Origin: Saccharofermentans sp. | GTDB lineage: Bacteria; Bacillota_A; Clostridia; Saccharofermentanales; Saccharofermentanaceae | Direction: 5' to 3' | Assembly: GCA_024692105.1 (NCBI GenBank) | Contig: JAILMZ010000108.1 | Coordinates: 1-46,258, forward strand | Length of the DNA: 46,258 nucleotides | Part shown: piece by piece, positions 34,848 through 41,584 of the stretch | Layout: every line of letters starts with the position of its first letter | Numbering within the stretch: the first letter of the stretch is position 1 | Program-made: the position numbers and the translations under genes | Notes under the pieces: model-generated | Told to the model about the DNA's origin: nothing | Databases searched by the model: none | Seen by the model: only the letters and a program-made list of their open reading frames with translations

Positions 34848-35417
34848 CTATTCTGCAAGAGTATAATCACTTGTCTTGAAGACTCCTATGACCGCCCCGT
34901 CACAGTATATGACATATACTTCGTCACCGGCATCGACCTCGTTAAAGTAGTAATTCGTGACGTGTCCGAAAGTTCCGTCATCAAAATAAACCGTGTATGT
35001 GTGACCTCTTACCGAATGATTTTTATCGCTAACTGTCTTGGTGATCACGGAAGGCGTCTCAATAATTCCTTTAATGGCACCTTCAGCGCTGAAGTTACCC
35101 CGCGTTGACATGAAAAAACCTCCGAATACGATCAGAACGATAAGTATCAGCCAAATCCAGTCTCCCCTGCTTGCGCGTTTTGCGACTACCGGGATTATCA
35201 CCAGGAGCAGACCGGAGATCGGGACCAAGTATTTGAGCACCACCATGAACTTCAGCGTGTTCAAAAAGGCATCGTCAATGACTGTTCCCGCAGGAGCATA
35301 CGGTATGCCGTGTACAACTATCAGGAATATGAAAGAGAGAACAAAGCCCACTATCGCAACTGTGTAGAACGGGCTTTCCTTTTTCTTCTTGTTTTCTTCG
35401 TTGTTCTGATTTTCCAT
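34848..35417 (-). CDS. Three-helix membrane protein, unknown function
   Basis: A 189-residue protein with a charged N-terminus (MENQNNEENKKKKE), three membrane helices (about residues 17-37, 50-80 and 88-103) and a C-terminal soluble beta domain (HTYTVYFDDGTFGHV ... GDEVYVIYCDGAVIGVF), similar in shape to DUF3592-type proteins. The start at 35417 has AGGGGA 8 nt upstream; a longer in-frame reading has no ribosome binding site. It lies 54 nt before the peptide-gene terminator, read on the same strand. No function is assigned. Confidence 0.75.
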   Translation of the reverse strand: MENQNNEENKKKKESPFYTVAIVGFVLSFIFLIVVHGIPYAPAGTVIDDAFLNTLKFMVVLKYLVPISGLLLVIIPVVAKRASRGDWIWLILIVLIVFGGFFMSTRGNFSAEGAIKGIIETPSVITKTVSDKNHSVRGHTYTVYFDDGTFGHVTNYYFNEVDAGDEVYVIYCDGAVIGVFKTSDYTLAE

Positions 35418-35474
35418 TGCACTTATCCCCTGAGAACAAACCGACACCTTATAAATTGATTGTACAACATAAGA

Positions 35475-35497
35475 ACAGCTCCGGAAACCGGAGCTGT
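35475..35497 (-). terminator. Hairpin terminator after the repeat-peptide gene
   Basis: ACAGCTCCGG-TTT-CCGGAGCTGT (perfect 10-bp stem), followed on the minus strand by TCTTATGTT. The T-run is weak but the stem is strong; it lies 21 nt after the peptide stop. Confidence 0.7.
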
Positions 35498-35518
35498 CAG
35501 TGAGAAAAAACGATTTGT

Positions 35519-35803
35519 TTAATACGGATAGCCGACAACCTGCTTTATCTTTCCGAGCAAGTACGGATAACCCAGAGGACCTATCTCATCCTTTGTGGAT
35601 TCGTACCATTCGAGAGGTCCTGTCTCATCCTTGGCAGAATCGTACCATTCGAGAGGTCCGGTTTCCTTAAGCGGGGGATCGCAGGATTCTACCTTATTGA
35701 GGGGTCCTGTTTCTCCAAGTGCGGGATCACAAGTGCCTAATGCGCCGCCTGTTACCTTTTCGAGCAGATCCATGTTGATCTCTGTAATGTTTGTGTTTTT
35801 CAT
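35519..35803 (-). CDS. Double-glycine leader peptide with four ETGPL-type repeats (RiPP-like)
   Basis: A 94-residue peptide. Residues 1-20, MKNTNITEINMDLLEKVTGG, read as a double-glycine leader of the kind cleaved by C39 peptidase/ABC exporters. The remaining 74 residues contain four repeats ending in (E)(T/I)GPL at 31-35, 47-51, 60-64 and 73-77, with spacings of 16, 13 and 13 residues; the first two carry CDPxL before the motif, the second and third EWYDS/EWYES after it. The tail is Tyr/Gly/Pro-rich (GYPY twice). AGGAGG lies 8 nt upstream of 35803. No maturation, immunity or export gene is recognised nearby. It may be a modified peptide, signal or bacteriocin; function is unknown. Confidence 0.75.
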   Translation of the reverse strand: MKNTNITEINMDLLEKVTGGALGTCDPALGETGPLNKVESCDPPLKETGPLEWYDSAKDETGPLEWYESTKDEIGPLGYPYLLGKIKQVVGYPY

Positions 35804-35848
35804 TGTCTTGTCCTCCTGTTGGATAATTTGTTTTGGTTTGATGGCTTT

Positions 35849-35937
35849 ATTATCATCTGTGCAGGAGGGGCAAACAATCAGTAATATCAGGCCGTTCTGA
35901 TGCTTAAGCAACAGTGTCCGGAACATGTGTTGCTTAA
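35849..35937 (-). promoter_or_regulatory. Peptide-gene promoter with upstream 10-bp inverted repeat
   Basis: Weak -35 TTGTTT (35877-35872), 17 nt, -10 GATAAT (35854-35849). About 27 nt upstream of the -35 lies a perfect inverted repeat, TTAAGCAACA (35904-35913) and TGTTGCTTAA (35928-35937), separated by 14 nt. The centre is about 79 nt before the predicted transcription start, as for a site bound by an activator. No dedicated regulator is recognised. Confidence 0.65.
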
Positions 35938-35941
35938 CATG

Positions 35942-35965
35942 AAAAAACCTTGGATTTCTCCAAGG
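35942..35965 (-). terminator. Rho-independent terminator upstream of the peptide gene
   Basis: CCTTGGA-GAAA-TCCAAGG followed by TTTTTTC on the minus strand. It would end transcription from the methyltransferase and gene fragments, isolating the peptide gene. Confidence 0.9.
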
Positions 35966-35996
35966 CGTTAGTTAGGAATATTCTGGTTGTTACTTA

Positions 35997-36092
35997 CTAA
36001 CTGTCCTTTATGAAACGACCATTCCCATGATATGTATCTGCGGAACACGTATATGTCTGCCCGCAATGCCTGCACCTTACTGTGTGAGCAAT
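35997..36092 (-). pseudogene. C-terminal fragment of a small zinc-ribbon protein
   Basis: One frame reads IAHTVRCRHCGQTYTCSADTY then HGNGRFIKDS and a stop at 35997. The CxxC and the tail look like the end of a larger zinc-ribbon protein, but no start or ribosome binding site is present, and the frame is closed by a stop a few codons upstream. It begins exactly where the acetyltransferase fragment ends, a sign of patchwork recombination. Confidence 0.4.
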
Positions 36093-36175
36093 CAGATCAT
36101 CAACCTAAAGTATTCTTCAAAATCATCAGCTTTATAATCTCGTAAGATCAGTCTGTCTGTTTCCAGTTGTATCAT
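36092..36175 (-). pseudogene. N-terminal fragment of a RimJ-type GNAT gene
   Basis: From the ATG at 36175 (which overlaps the methyltransferase TGA; AGGAGG 5 nt upstream) the frame reads MIQLETDRLILRDYKADDF then EEYFRLMI and stops. This is the standard beginning of RimJ/RimL acetyltransferases, which run to ~170 residues, so the gene is truncated after 27 codons. Confidence 0.6.
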
Positions 36176-36786
36176 ACAATCCTCCTGCACAGGATCGTAT
36201 CCATACAATGATAATGCGGTATACCGCCGCTGTTATCTTCAAATATCACCTCATTGATACGTTCTACTTTCCAGTCAGCAAAGTAAGTAAAGAGTTCACC
36301 CGGCTTCCACATCTTCTCTTCCTTATCCCAATCGGGCGGCATTTCCAGAAATGGTTTCTCAACAAAAACATTGATAAATACAATGCCTTCCTTCTTAGTG
36401 ATCTTACTTAACTTTTCGAAGAAGCTTGTTTTATTCTCTTCAAACAAGTATTGAACCGTCCCCGTGGAGTAAACAATGTCGAACTGCTCTTCGGTGGCAA
36501 ATGTGTTGATATCATCAACATAAGCATTAATCTTGACGTTTCGTGCTTCAGCCAAAGCGATCGTCTTTCTTATACCGTTCTCTGTCAGATCAAACGCAGT
36601 AACATCATAGCCTTTCTGAGCCATGTATACGGCATCCTTACCCTCACCGCAACCGATATCAAGAACTTTCTTATCTGAAGAAGGCGGACAAAGCTCTATC
36701 AACTCATCAAGGAATCTCCCGGGTTCTAATCCCCAGTAATACTCGTCTCCCTCATACCATTTCTCGTAATTAGTTCTTATGCTCAT
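36172..36786 (-). CDS. Class I SAM-dependent methyltransferase
   Basis: A 204-residue methyltransferase of the TehB-like/SAM type. The SAM-binding glycine loop is VLDIGCGEGKDAVYMAQKGYDVTAFD (motif I near residues 41-49, with the acidic Asp at the end of the second strand); the opening WYEGDEYYWGLEPG is frequent in this group. It probably has an unusual small-molecule substrate. The stop overlaps the ATG of an acetyltransferase fragment. Upstream is a stretch with no sure gene. The family is clear, the substrate not. Confidence 0.88.
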   Translation of the reverse strand: MSIRTNYEKWYEGDEYYWGLEPGRFLDELIELCPPSSDKKVLDIGCGEGKDAVYMAQKGYDVTAFDLTENGIRKTIALAEARNVKINAYVDDINTFATEEQFDIVYSTGTVQYLFEENKTSFFEKLSKITKKEGIVFINVFVEKPFLEMPPDWDKEEKMWKPGELFTYFADWKVERINEVIFEDNSGGIPHYHCMDTILCRRIV

Positions 36787-36829
36787 GAATTACTAAGTCC
36801 TATTATCTGATGATATTCCTTCCCGTAAT

Positions 36830-36940
36830 CTAATGATAACAGAAAAGCTGGTATTGCTTCCTGCTTACACATCCATTATGGATGAGCCCGGTAAAAGGTA
36901 CATTTCCCAGTTTGAGAAGTTTTGTCTGGTCTTGCATCAT
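36830..36940 (-). CDS. Tentative 36-residue reading frame
   Basis: ATGATG at 36940 follows GGAG at a 9-nt distance and opens a frame beginning MMQDQTKLLKLGNVPFTG and ending QLFCYH. There is no recognised motif and it is AT-rich intergenic DNA between the methyltransferase and the membrane protein. It could be a small peptide gene, but chance is a fair explanation. Confidence 0.2.
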   Translation of the reverse strand: MMQDQTKLLKLGNVPFTGLIHNGCVSRKQYQLFCYH

Positions 36941-36960
36941 TCTCTGTTTCTCCGATCCGC

Positions 36961-37440
36961 TTATTCAGAGATCAGATAAAAGTCCTTCTCAATTCTTGCG
37001 ACAATCGCTTTCTCACCAAGATTATAGTTTTTCTCGCCGATGAAAGGCTCGATCTCATGTCCTTTAAGGCCTCTGATCTCATAGCCGTCATTAACCTCTT
37101 TTATTATCTCGCCTTCATAGAATTCATAATCACGGCGCCAGATAGCCACTGCATAGACTAAAGCCTGGTAAACCAGTAAACCTGGAAGGACCAAGCATAC
37201 AAATATAACAACATATCCGATAGACATCACCGGCATAAAAAACTCTTCAAAGTAAAGTTTGATCTGAATAAGAATATAGAAAACCACCACAAATGCGATT
37301 ATAGATACAGGAAGCTTCTTCCATATTTCTAATTCGGCTTTCTTAAGAAACCTTCGCTTAAGTTCGTCACTTACAGCAGTCGGCGAAAGAGCATTTGTTT
37401 CCAGTGCAACTTTTAACTGAAAACGGACATACGAACGCAT
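36961..37440 (-). CDS. Membrane protein, unknown function
   Basis: A 159-residue protein with an N-terminal charged region (residues 1-43), two hydrophobic helices (~44-66 and ~72-98) and a soluble C-terminal domain (EGEIIKEVNDGYEIRGLKG ... GEKAIVARIEKDFYLI). AAAGGAG lies 7 nt before the ATG. The family is not recognised. It lies just downstream, on the minus strand, of a tRNA-like 3' end fragment. Confidence 0.75.
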   Translation of the reverse strand: MRSYVRFQLKVALETNALSPTAVSDELKRRFLKKAELEIWKKLPVSIIAFVVVFYILIQIKLYFEEFFMPVMSIGYVVIFVCLVLPGLLVYQALVYAVAIWRRDYEFYEGEIIKEVNDGYEIRGLKGHEIEPFIGEKNYNLGEKAIVARIEKDFYLISE

Positions 37441-37481
37441 TTATATTCTCCTTTATCCCCAATATATGCTGCCTGTTTTTT

Positions 37482-37506
37482 GTGCGAAGGAATCGAACCC
37501 TCAGAT
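37482..37506 (-). other. tRNA 3'-end-like fragment
   Basis: Minus strand reads GAGGGTTCGATTCCTTCGCACA. GAGGG/CCTTC closes around TTCGATT, an ideal T-arm, followed by an acceptor-like tail, but no matching 5' acceptor, anticodon arm or CCA is found upstream, where a promoter for the divergent methyltransferase lies. It looks like the 3' part of a tRNA gene, such as remains at an attachment site of an integrated element. No second copy was seen in the window. Confidence 0.4.
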
Positions 37507-37533
37507 AAGAGAATTATACCATCAGAGTAAGCG

Positions 37534-37548
37534 TATAATGTCTCTATG
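37534..37548 (+). promoter_or_regulatory. -10 box for leaderless methyltransferase mRNA
   Basis: TATAAT at 37534-37539, then gtctct and the ATG at 37546; no ribosome binding site. Confidence 0.65.
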
Positions 37549-38340
37549 GATAACAGGAATGAATTAGGCAATACATTTGATACCGTTGTGGACACCTATG
37601 ACAAGATGCGCCCGGGCTACCCGGATGATCTCTACCGGGCTGTCTTTGACTATGTGAACATCAATGAGACCAGCCGTGTCCTCGAGATCGGCAGTGGCAG
37701 CGGACAGGCGACGGAACCCGTGCTCAGGAAAGGATGCGCGCTCACTGCAGTCGAATATGGAGAGAACTTCTCGGAGATACTTAAAAACAAATTCTGTTCG
37801 TATAACAAGTTCGAGGTGATTACCGGCCGGTTCGAAGATGCTGTGCTTGAAGATAATTCGTATGATCTCGTTTTCTCTGCGACTGCGTTCCACTGGGTGC
37901 CCGAAGAGACCGGATATCCCAAGGTGTTTTCGTTGCTGAAGGACGGCGGCGCCTTTGCACGTTTTGCGAACCGCCCGCACATAAGCAAAAGCAACCCGGA
38001 TCTGGCACGCGAGATAGATGGCATTTACGACGCTTACTACAATAAGTTCTACGGAATCAAGCCGGGTGCAAAGACACGGTTTACTGAAGACCAAGCAAGA
38101 CAGATCGCGCAGATCCCCGAAAAATACGGCTTTACTGACATCCGCTATCATCTGTTCTGCCGCACGAGAGTTTTCACGGCGAAAGAATACTCGCAGCTGC
38201 TCATGACGTACTCTGACCACATTGCGATAGAAGAGAGTATCAGAACAGAGTTTCTTACTAAGATAGAAGAAGCTATAGACAGATGCAGCGGCACGATAAC
38301 CATAGAAGATACTTTGGATCTGGAACTGGCCAGGAAATAA
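37546..38340 (+). CDS. Class I SAM-dependent methyltransferase
   Basis: A 264-residue methyltransferase. SAM loop: RVLEIGSGSGQATEPVLRKG (near residues 43-62), then the acidic end of strand 2 (TAVEYG) and AFHWVPEETGYPKVFSLLKDGGAFARF, typical of the UbiE/methyltransferase-11 group. The start is leaderless (TATAAT 6 nt upstream). It is the only plus-strand gene between 36 and 46 kb. The substrate is unknown. Confidence 0.88.
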   Translation: MDNRNELGNTFDTVVDTYDKMRPGYPDDLYRAVFDYVNINETSRVLEIGSGSGQATEPVLRKGCALTAVEYGENFSEILKNKFCSYNKFEVITGRFEDAVLEDNSYDLVFSATAFHWVPEETGYPKVFSLLKDGGAFARFANRPHISKSNPDLAREIDGIYDAYYNKFYGIKPGAKTRFTEDQARQIAQIPEKYGFTDIRYHLFCRTRVFTAKEYSQLLMTYSDHIAIEESIRTEFLTKIEEAIDRCSGTITIEDTLDLELARK

Positions 38341-38381
38341 ACCGCAGATACATTTTCCAAGCGCCAGCCAAATGTCTCTTA

Positions 38382-39347
38382 CTACTCCAAATCATTAAGA
38401 AAGGCTTTGATCTCTTCTGCTATCTTTTCGGGCTCGTAATGGAAAATGTAATGCCCGCAGTCAAGTTCAACAAATGCTACAGTACTGAGGCCATCAGCAT
38501 AATCATATGCTATGTTCTTCCAAAGTTCATTGCTTCCGTCCAGTTTCTTCTCAGACAAAAACAGAAGCATCGGAACATCCGGTTTATCTCCGGAAGCAAC
38601 AAGCGCAGCGTTTTCTTTTGCAGCAGATGCTTCCTTTGCAACGTCAATGTTATTGGCGATCCGATTAACTAACGCTATATATATCTTCTCTTCTTTCTCG
38701 GAAAGGAAGCCTCCTTCCGGAAGAAATGTATTGTCAGAGAAGAATCTTCCTATGCCGAGATTGATAAGTCCGTTTTGTGCAAGATAATACGGCTCGACCA
38801 AAGCACCGCCCTTTGTATAGTTGTATGTTTCGGGAAAAACCATATCGAGACCGATGATAGCTTCAACTTCATCAGGATATGTCTGTGCCCAGTATAATGC
38901 TTCCAGTCCGGAGTAAGAGTGCGGACATAGAATATATGGGCCCTCGATTCCCGCACCGCTAAGTGCTTCTCTTGTGTCAGAAAGAATGGTTGCTATGTCT
39001 CTTGGCCGGTTAACAATATCGCTGTATCCGTATCCGAATTTCTCAACGACAACTATCCTGTAGTCATCACCCAAACTTGTGTAAAGATTCTTGAAATCAA
39101 GGCTTGGACAAACAGTACCGCTTGCAGCCATCAGCACAAGCGTTTTGTCTCCTTCCCCAACCGAATAAACATGCATTTGGTGACCATCAACATCGATCAT
39201 TTGGCCGGGAGGAGTGAGAATGTCTTTCTCCCCTTCCAGCAGGACTCTGTGTCTTATGAAAGAAACCAGCAGAAAGACTGCGATCAATCCAATAATGCAC
39301 AGAAGAACATTGCGAAATATATGCTTTTTCAATTTCTTTTCTTTCAT
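38382..39347 (-). CDS. Membrane-anchored alpha/beta hydrolase
   Basis: A 321-residue hydrolase with an N-terminal helix (residues ~10-30) and an extracytoplasmic alpha/beta-hydrolase domain. The nucleophile elbow is ILCPHSYSGLEALY (Ser near residue 145), the fold begins GQMIDVDGHQMHVYSVGEG, and the catalytic His is probably in CGHYIFHYEP near residue 300. AAAGG is about 9 nt before the ATG. It ends just before the convergent methyltransferase. Substrate unknown. Confidence 0.83.
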   Translation of the reverse strand: MKEKKLKKHIFRNVLLCIIGLIAVFLLVSFIRHRVLLEGEKDILTPPGQMIDVDGHQMHVYSVGEGDKTLVLMAASGTVCPSLDFKNLYTSLGDDYRIVVVEKFGYGYSDIVNRPRDIATILSDTREALSGAGIEGPYILCPHSYSGLEALYWAQTYPDEVEAIIGLDMVFPETYNYTKGGALVEPYYLAQNGLINLGIGRFFSDNTFLPEGGFLSEKEEKIYIALVNRIANNIDVAKEASAAKENAALVASGDKPDVPMLLFLSEKKLDGSNELWKNIAYDYADGLSTVAFVELDCGHYIFHYEPEKIAEEIKAFLNDLE

Positions 39348-39383
39348 TAATATTGCCTTTTCTTATCTCAATTCCATATGATG

Positions 39384-39818
39384 TTAAACAGTTGCATAGT
39401 AGAAATCATTCAGTGAAAAACACCGGGGATCAACCGCATCATCCGAGGCAGACCATATTATCTCAGGAACGCTTTTTCGCAGATCAGTAAGATCTATATG
39501 CCACTCATCTATGTCAAATCTGTCTACATAAACGCACTTACATTGACTCAAACAGGAAACTTTTGTTTCATCTAATGTGCCGCGCACAAAACATATTCCG
39601 ATTCTGCGATTAAGCATTATTGAAATACCTTCATTATTAACGAAAGCCCATTCTTCTTCGGCACCGCCGTCCCAATCAATGGTGTTGCCTGCGTTAGATT
39701 CTTTGAGATTCTGTAATAATGCTTCGAATTCGTTTTCTTTATAGATTTTGTGTTTTCTTGCATCAAGCAATTCAACTAACATATCTCTCATTCTTTGTTC
39801 TCCCATCATCCAATCCAT
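39384..39818 (-). CDS. Hypothetical protein, possibly ankyrin/immunity-like
   Basis: A 144-residue acidic soluble protein that I do not recognise. It is predicted mixed alpha/beta: a helical N-terminus (RMRDMLVELLDARKHKIYKE) and later strands (GISIMLNRRIGICFVRG; DEWHIDLTDLRKS). The start is taken at 39818, where TATGAT lies 7 nt upstream, so the mRNA is probably leaderless; an ATG at 39830 would overlap that box. It lies between two hydrophobic genes with its own promoter. A role cannot be assigned. Confidence 0.6.
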   Translation of the reverse strand: MDWMMGEQRMRDMLVELLDARKHKIYKENEFEALLQNLKESNAGNTIDWDGGAEEEWAFVNNEGISIMLNRRIGICFVRGTLDETKVSCLSQCKCVYVDRFDIDEWHIDLTDLRKSVPEIIWSASDDAVDPRCFSLNDFYYATV

Positions 39819-39831
39819 AAAATCTATCATA
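39819..39831 (-). promoter_or_regulatory. -10 box for leaderless hypothetical gene
   Basis: TATGAT at 39831-39826, then agatttt and the ATG at 39818. It lies directly downstream of the preceding gene's terminator. Confidence 0.5.
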
Positions 39832-39834
39832 ACA

Positions 39835-39859
39835 GAAAAGCGGAGCTATATGCTCCGCT
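39835..39859 (-). terminator. Rho-independent terminator
   Basis: AGCGGAGC-ATATA-GCTCCGCT followed by TTTCTG on the minus strand. It ends the transcript of the upstream membrane-protein gene. Confidence 0.85.
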
Positions 39860-39884
39860 GATAGTCTTGTTCTATGTTGAGTTT

Positions 39885-40799
39885 TTAATAAAAAATACTT
39901 CCCAACATAATGCCAATGATAACGAACGGAATGTCTATAAATGCACTTATGACATTGGCTGTTATTGCGTAAGCTATGTTTCTCTTGATTGAGACATTGC
40001 CCTCTTTCTTGGTCAGACTCTTACGATAGATAAACAGCTCGATCACAGTAATCAATACCTCTACACCAAGCCAAGCTAATACATTATGCTTCAATAAAGG
40101 CTCTATATAACTGCATGTGAAATTAAAGACAAACAACAATAACTGAGTAATGGTATTGGCCAGGAGAAATCTTCGAACATTCTTTTCCTTGAAGAGGCCG
40201 AAACAAAGCAGAACTATGCCTTCGATAAACAGAGTGAGATAGAAAAACGGTATCGATTCCGTTGCCAGTTTTGCACCGATATTCCAGCCAACGTTCACTT
40301 CCTTCAAAGTGTTTGTTGAATAATCGTATTCACAATCAGAGTAGAATGCTTTTGTCGTAATCTCGTTGCTGACCGTCACATCGCAGCTCTTGGTCACAAC
40401 AATCACCTTAAATGTTGAAGGCACATAATAGCCGTAGTCGATACTGTCAGAAATAATGGATTCAGACGGCACTATTGAGCACCTGCCGCTTGGCTCACAG
40501 TACAGAGCAAAACCGTCTTCTTCATAGTTAAAGAAGATATCTTTAATCTCCTTATCCTCTTCCGCAACCTTTACATAATTATAATAGTTGTCAGGATCAG
40601 ACGGACGTGACCCCGGATCAAGGATTGCAATATAGTAAGGCTCTGTCGGAAGGTTCTTAAGAGAGATCTTTATCGATCTCTTGGGACCCGAGTCAGCACG
40701 AACTGTCTGCGTAAAAAAGCTGATGCATATAAAAGCCACCGCTATTACGGATAACACTTTTAATGCGAACGATCGTCTCCTGTAAGCAAATGTATTCAT
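39885..40799 (-). CDS. Exported/membrane protein with ligand-like outer domain, unknown function
   Basis: A 304-residue protein with a signal peptide or first helix (residues ~12-34, ending VRADS), an outer domain of about 135 residues, four membrane helices (~188-300), and a short end. AGGAGGG lies 5 nt before the ATG. Such proteins occur often in Clostridia but have no named function. Its promoter region carries two identical dyads, so it is regulated tightly by an unknown repressor. Confidence 0.78.
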   Translation of the reverse strand: MNTFAYRRRSFALKVLSVIAVAFICISFFTQTVRADSGPKRSIKISLKNLPTEPYYIAILDPGSRPSDPDNYYNYVKVAEEDKEIKDIFFNYEEDGFALYCEPSGRCSIVPSESIISDSIDYGYYVPSTFKVIVVTKSCDVTVSNEITTKAFYSDCEYDYSTNTLKEVNVGWNIGAKLATESIPFFYLTLFIEGIVLLCFGLFKEKNVRRFLLANTITQLLLFVFNFTCSYIEPLLKHNVLAWLGVEVLITVIELFIYRKSLTKKEGNVSIKRNIAYAITANVISAFIDIPFVIIGIMLGSIFY

Positions 40800-40833
40800 A
40801 AGAACCCTCCTAAGGCTATGCTTTATAAATCGT

Positions 40834-40892
40834 TAGTATTCGCACAATACTATCCATAAGCATATGTTAGTATTGATTTGATACTATGTCAA
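40834..40892 (-). promoter_or_regulatory. Promoter with two 19-bp operator dyads
   Basis: -35 TTGACA (40892-40887), 17 nt, -10 TAACAT (40869-40864). Dyads TAGTATTCGCACAATACTA (40834-40852) and TAGTATTGATTTGATACTA (40868-40886) share arms TAGTAT/ATACTA and are 34 bp apart. One fills the promoter spacer, the other lies just after the start point: a strong sign of a dedicated repressor. Confidence 0.8.
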
Positions 40893-40922
40893 CAGTTATT
40901 TTGAAATTCGTTATGCGAAGTC

Positions 40923-40946
40923 AAAAAAGCAGGAATCTCTTCCTGC
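40923..40946 (-). terminator. Terminator of the ArsR-SDR-GNAT operon
   Basis: GCAGGAA-GAGA-TTCCTGC followed by TTTTTTGAC on the minus strand. Confidence 0.92.
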
Positions 40947-40984
40947 ATGTTTGTGTTTCGAGAACCGTTGGATGACAGACGTGC

Positions 40985-41078
40985 TCAGGCAAGAAAGCGG
41001 TTGCCATGTGCAAATCTGCGCGCTAAAGCATCTGCTCTCTCCGGTCTTCCGTAATACACTCTGATACTGTTATATATC
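40985..41078 (-). pseudogene. Possible C-terminal gene remnant
   Basis: A frame without a start reads LIYNSIRVYYGRPERADAL and then ARRFAHGNRFLA before a stop at 40985. It overlaps the end of the GNAT gene in another frame and looks like the tail of an unrecognised protein. Noncoding chance cannot be excluded. Confidence 0.25.
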
Positions 41079-41546
41079 AATTCGCGTGTTTTGCTTCCGC
41101 AATATGGCAAGATCGATCCTCATTTTTACAATGCCGTTGTCTTCTGATAACTCTTCAAATCCCATCCTCTTATAAAGACCATATCCCACGCTCATGACTT
41201 CTGGTTTGGTCGTAAAGACAACTTCTTTAAATCCAAGTTCAGATGCTCTGTCCGTCATTGCTTTTATCATTATCCTGGCATACCCTTTTCCTCTGTAGCC
41301 GGGCTTGATAAAAAGACGCTTTCCTTCGCATGTCTCTTCATTTATCATTTTGAAAGCAACACATGCCACAGGCACATCATCTTCATAACCGACCAATATG
41401 GCTCCGCCGGAATAAAAGCCTTCAAGATCATTCAATTCCTTATCAAAAGAGACAAAACAGCTTTCCGCTCCCTTGATATGTGAATACTCAATAAATAACG
41501 CTTTTATAATTTCAATATCAGAGCATTCCTTAACTTTAAACGACAT
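41070..41546 (-). CDS. GNAT-family N-acetyltransferase
   Basis: A 158-residue acetyltransferase. The acetyl-CoA loop is FIKPGYRGKGYARIMIKA (near residues 82-99) and GYGLYKRMGF closes the fold. An ATG at 41546 is preferred (AAAGG about 11 nt upstream); a GTG at 41588 overlapping the SDR stop is possible and adds 14 residues. It is the last gene of the ArsR-SDR-GNAT operon and ends at a good terminator. The substrate is unknown. Confidence 0.85.
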   Translation of the reverse strand: MSFKVKECSDIEIIKALFIEYSHIKGAESCFVSFDKELNDLEGFYSGGAILVGYEDDVPVACVAFKMINEETCEGKRLFIKPGYRGKGYARIMIKAMTDRASELGFKEVVFTTKPEVMSVGYGLYKRMGFEELSEDNGIVKMRIDLAILRKQNTRIDI

Positions 41547-41584
41547 ACGATTATTAACCTTTTTCTCTAATGTTTTTTGCCTGA

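Noticed and set aside
37482..37560. Complete tRNA gene on the minus strand
   Set aside because: Only the T-arm and acceptor tail fit; no 5' acceptor, D-arm and anticodon stem of correct spacing can be drawn.
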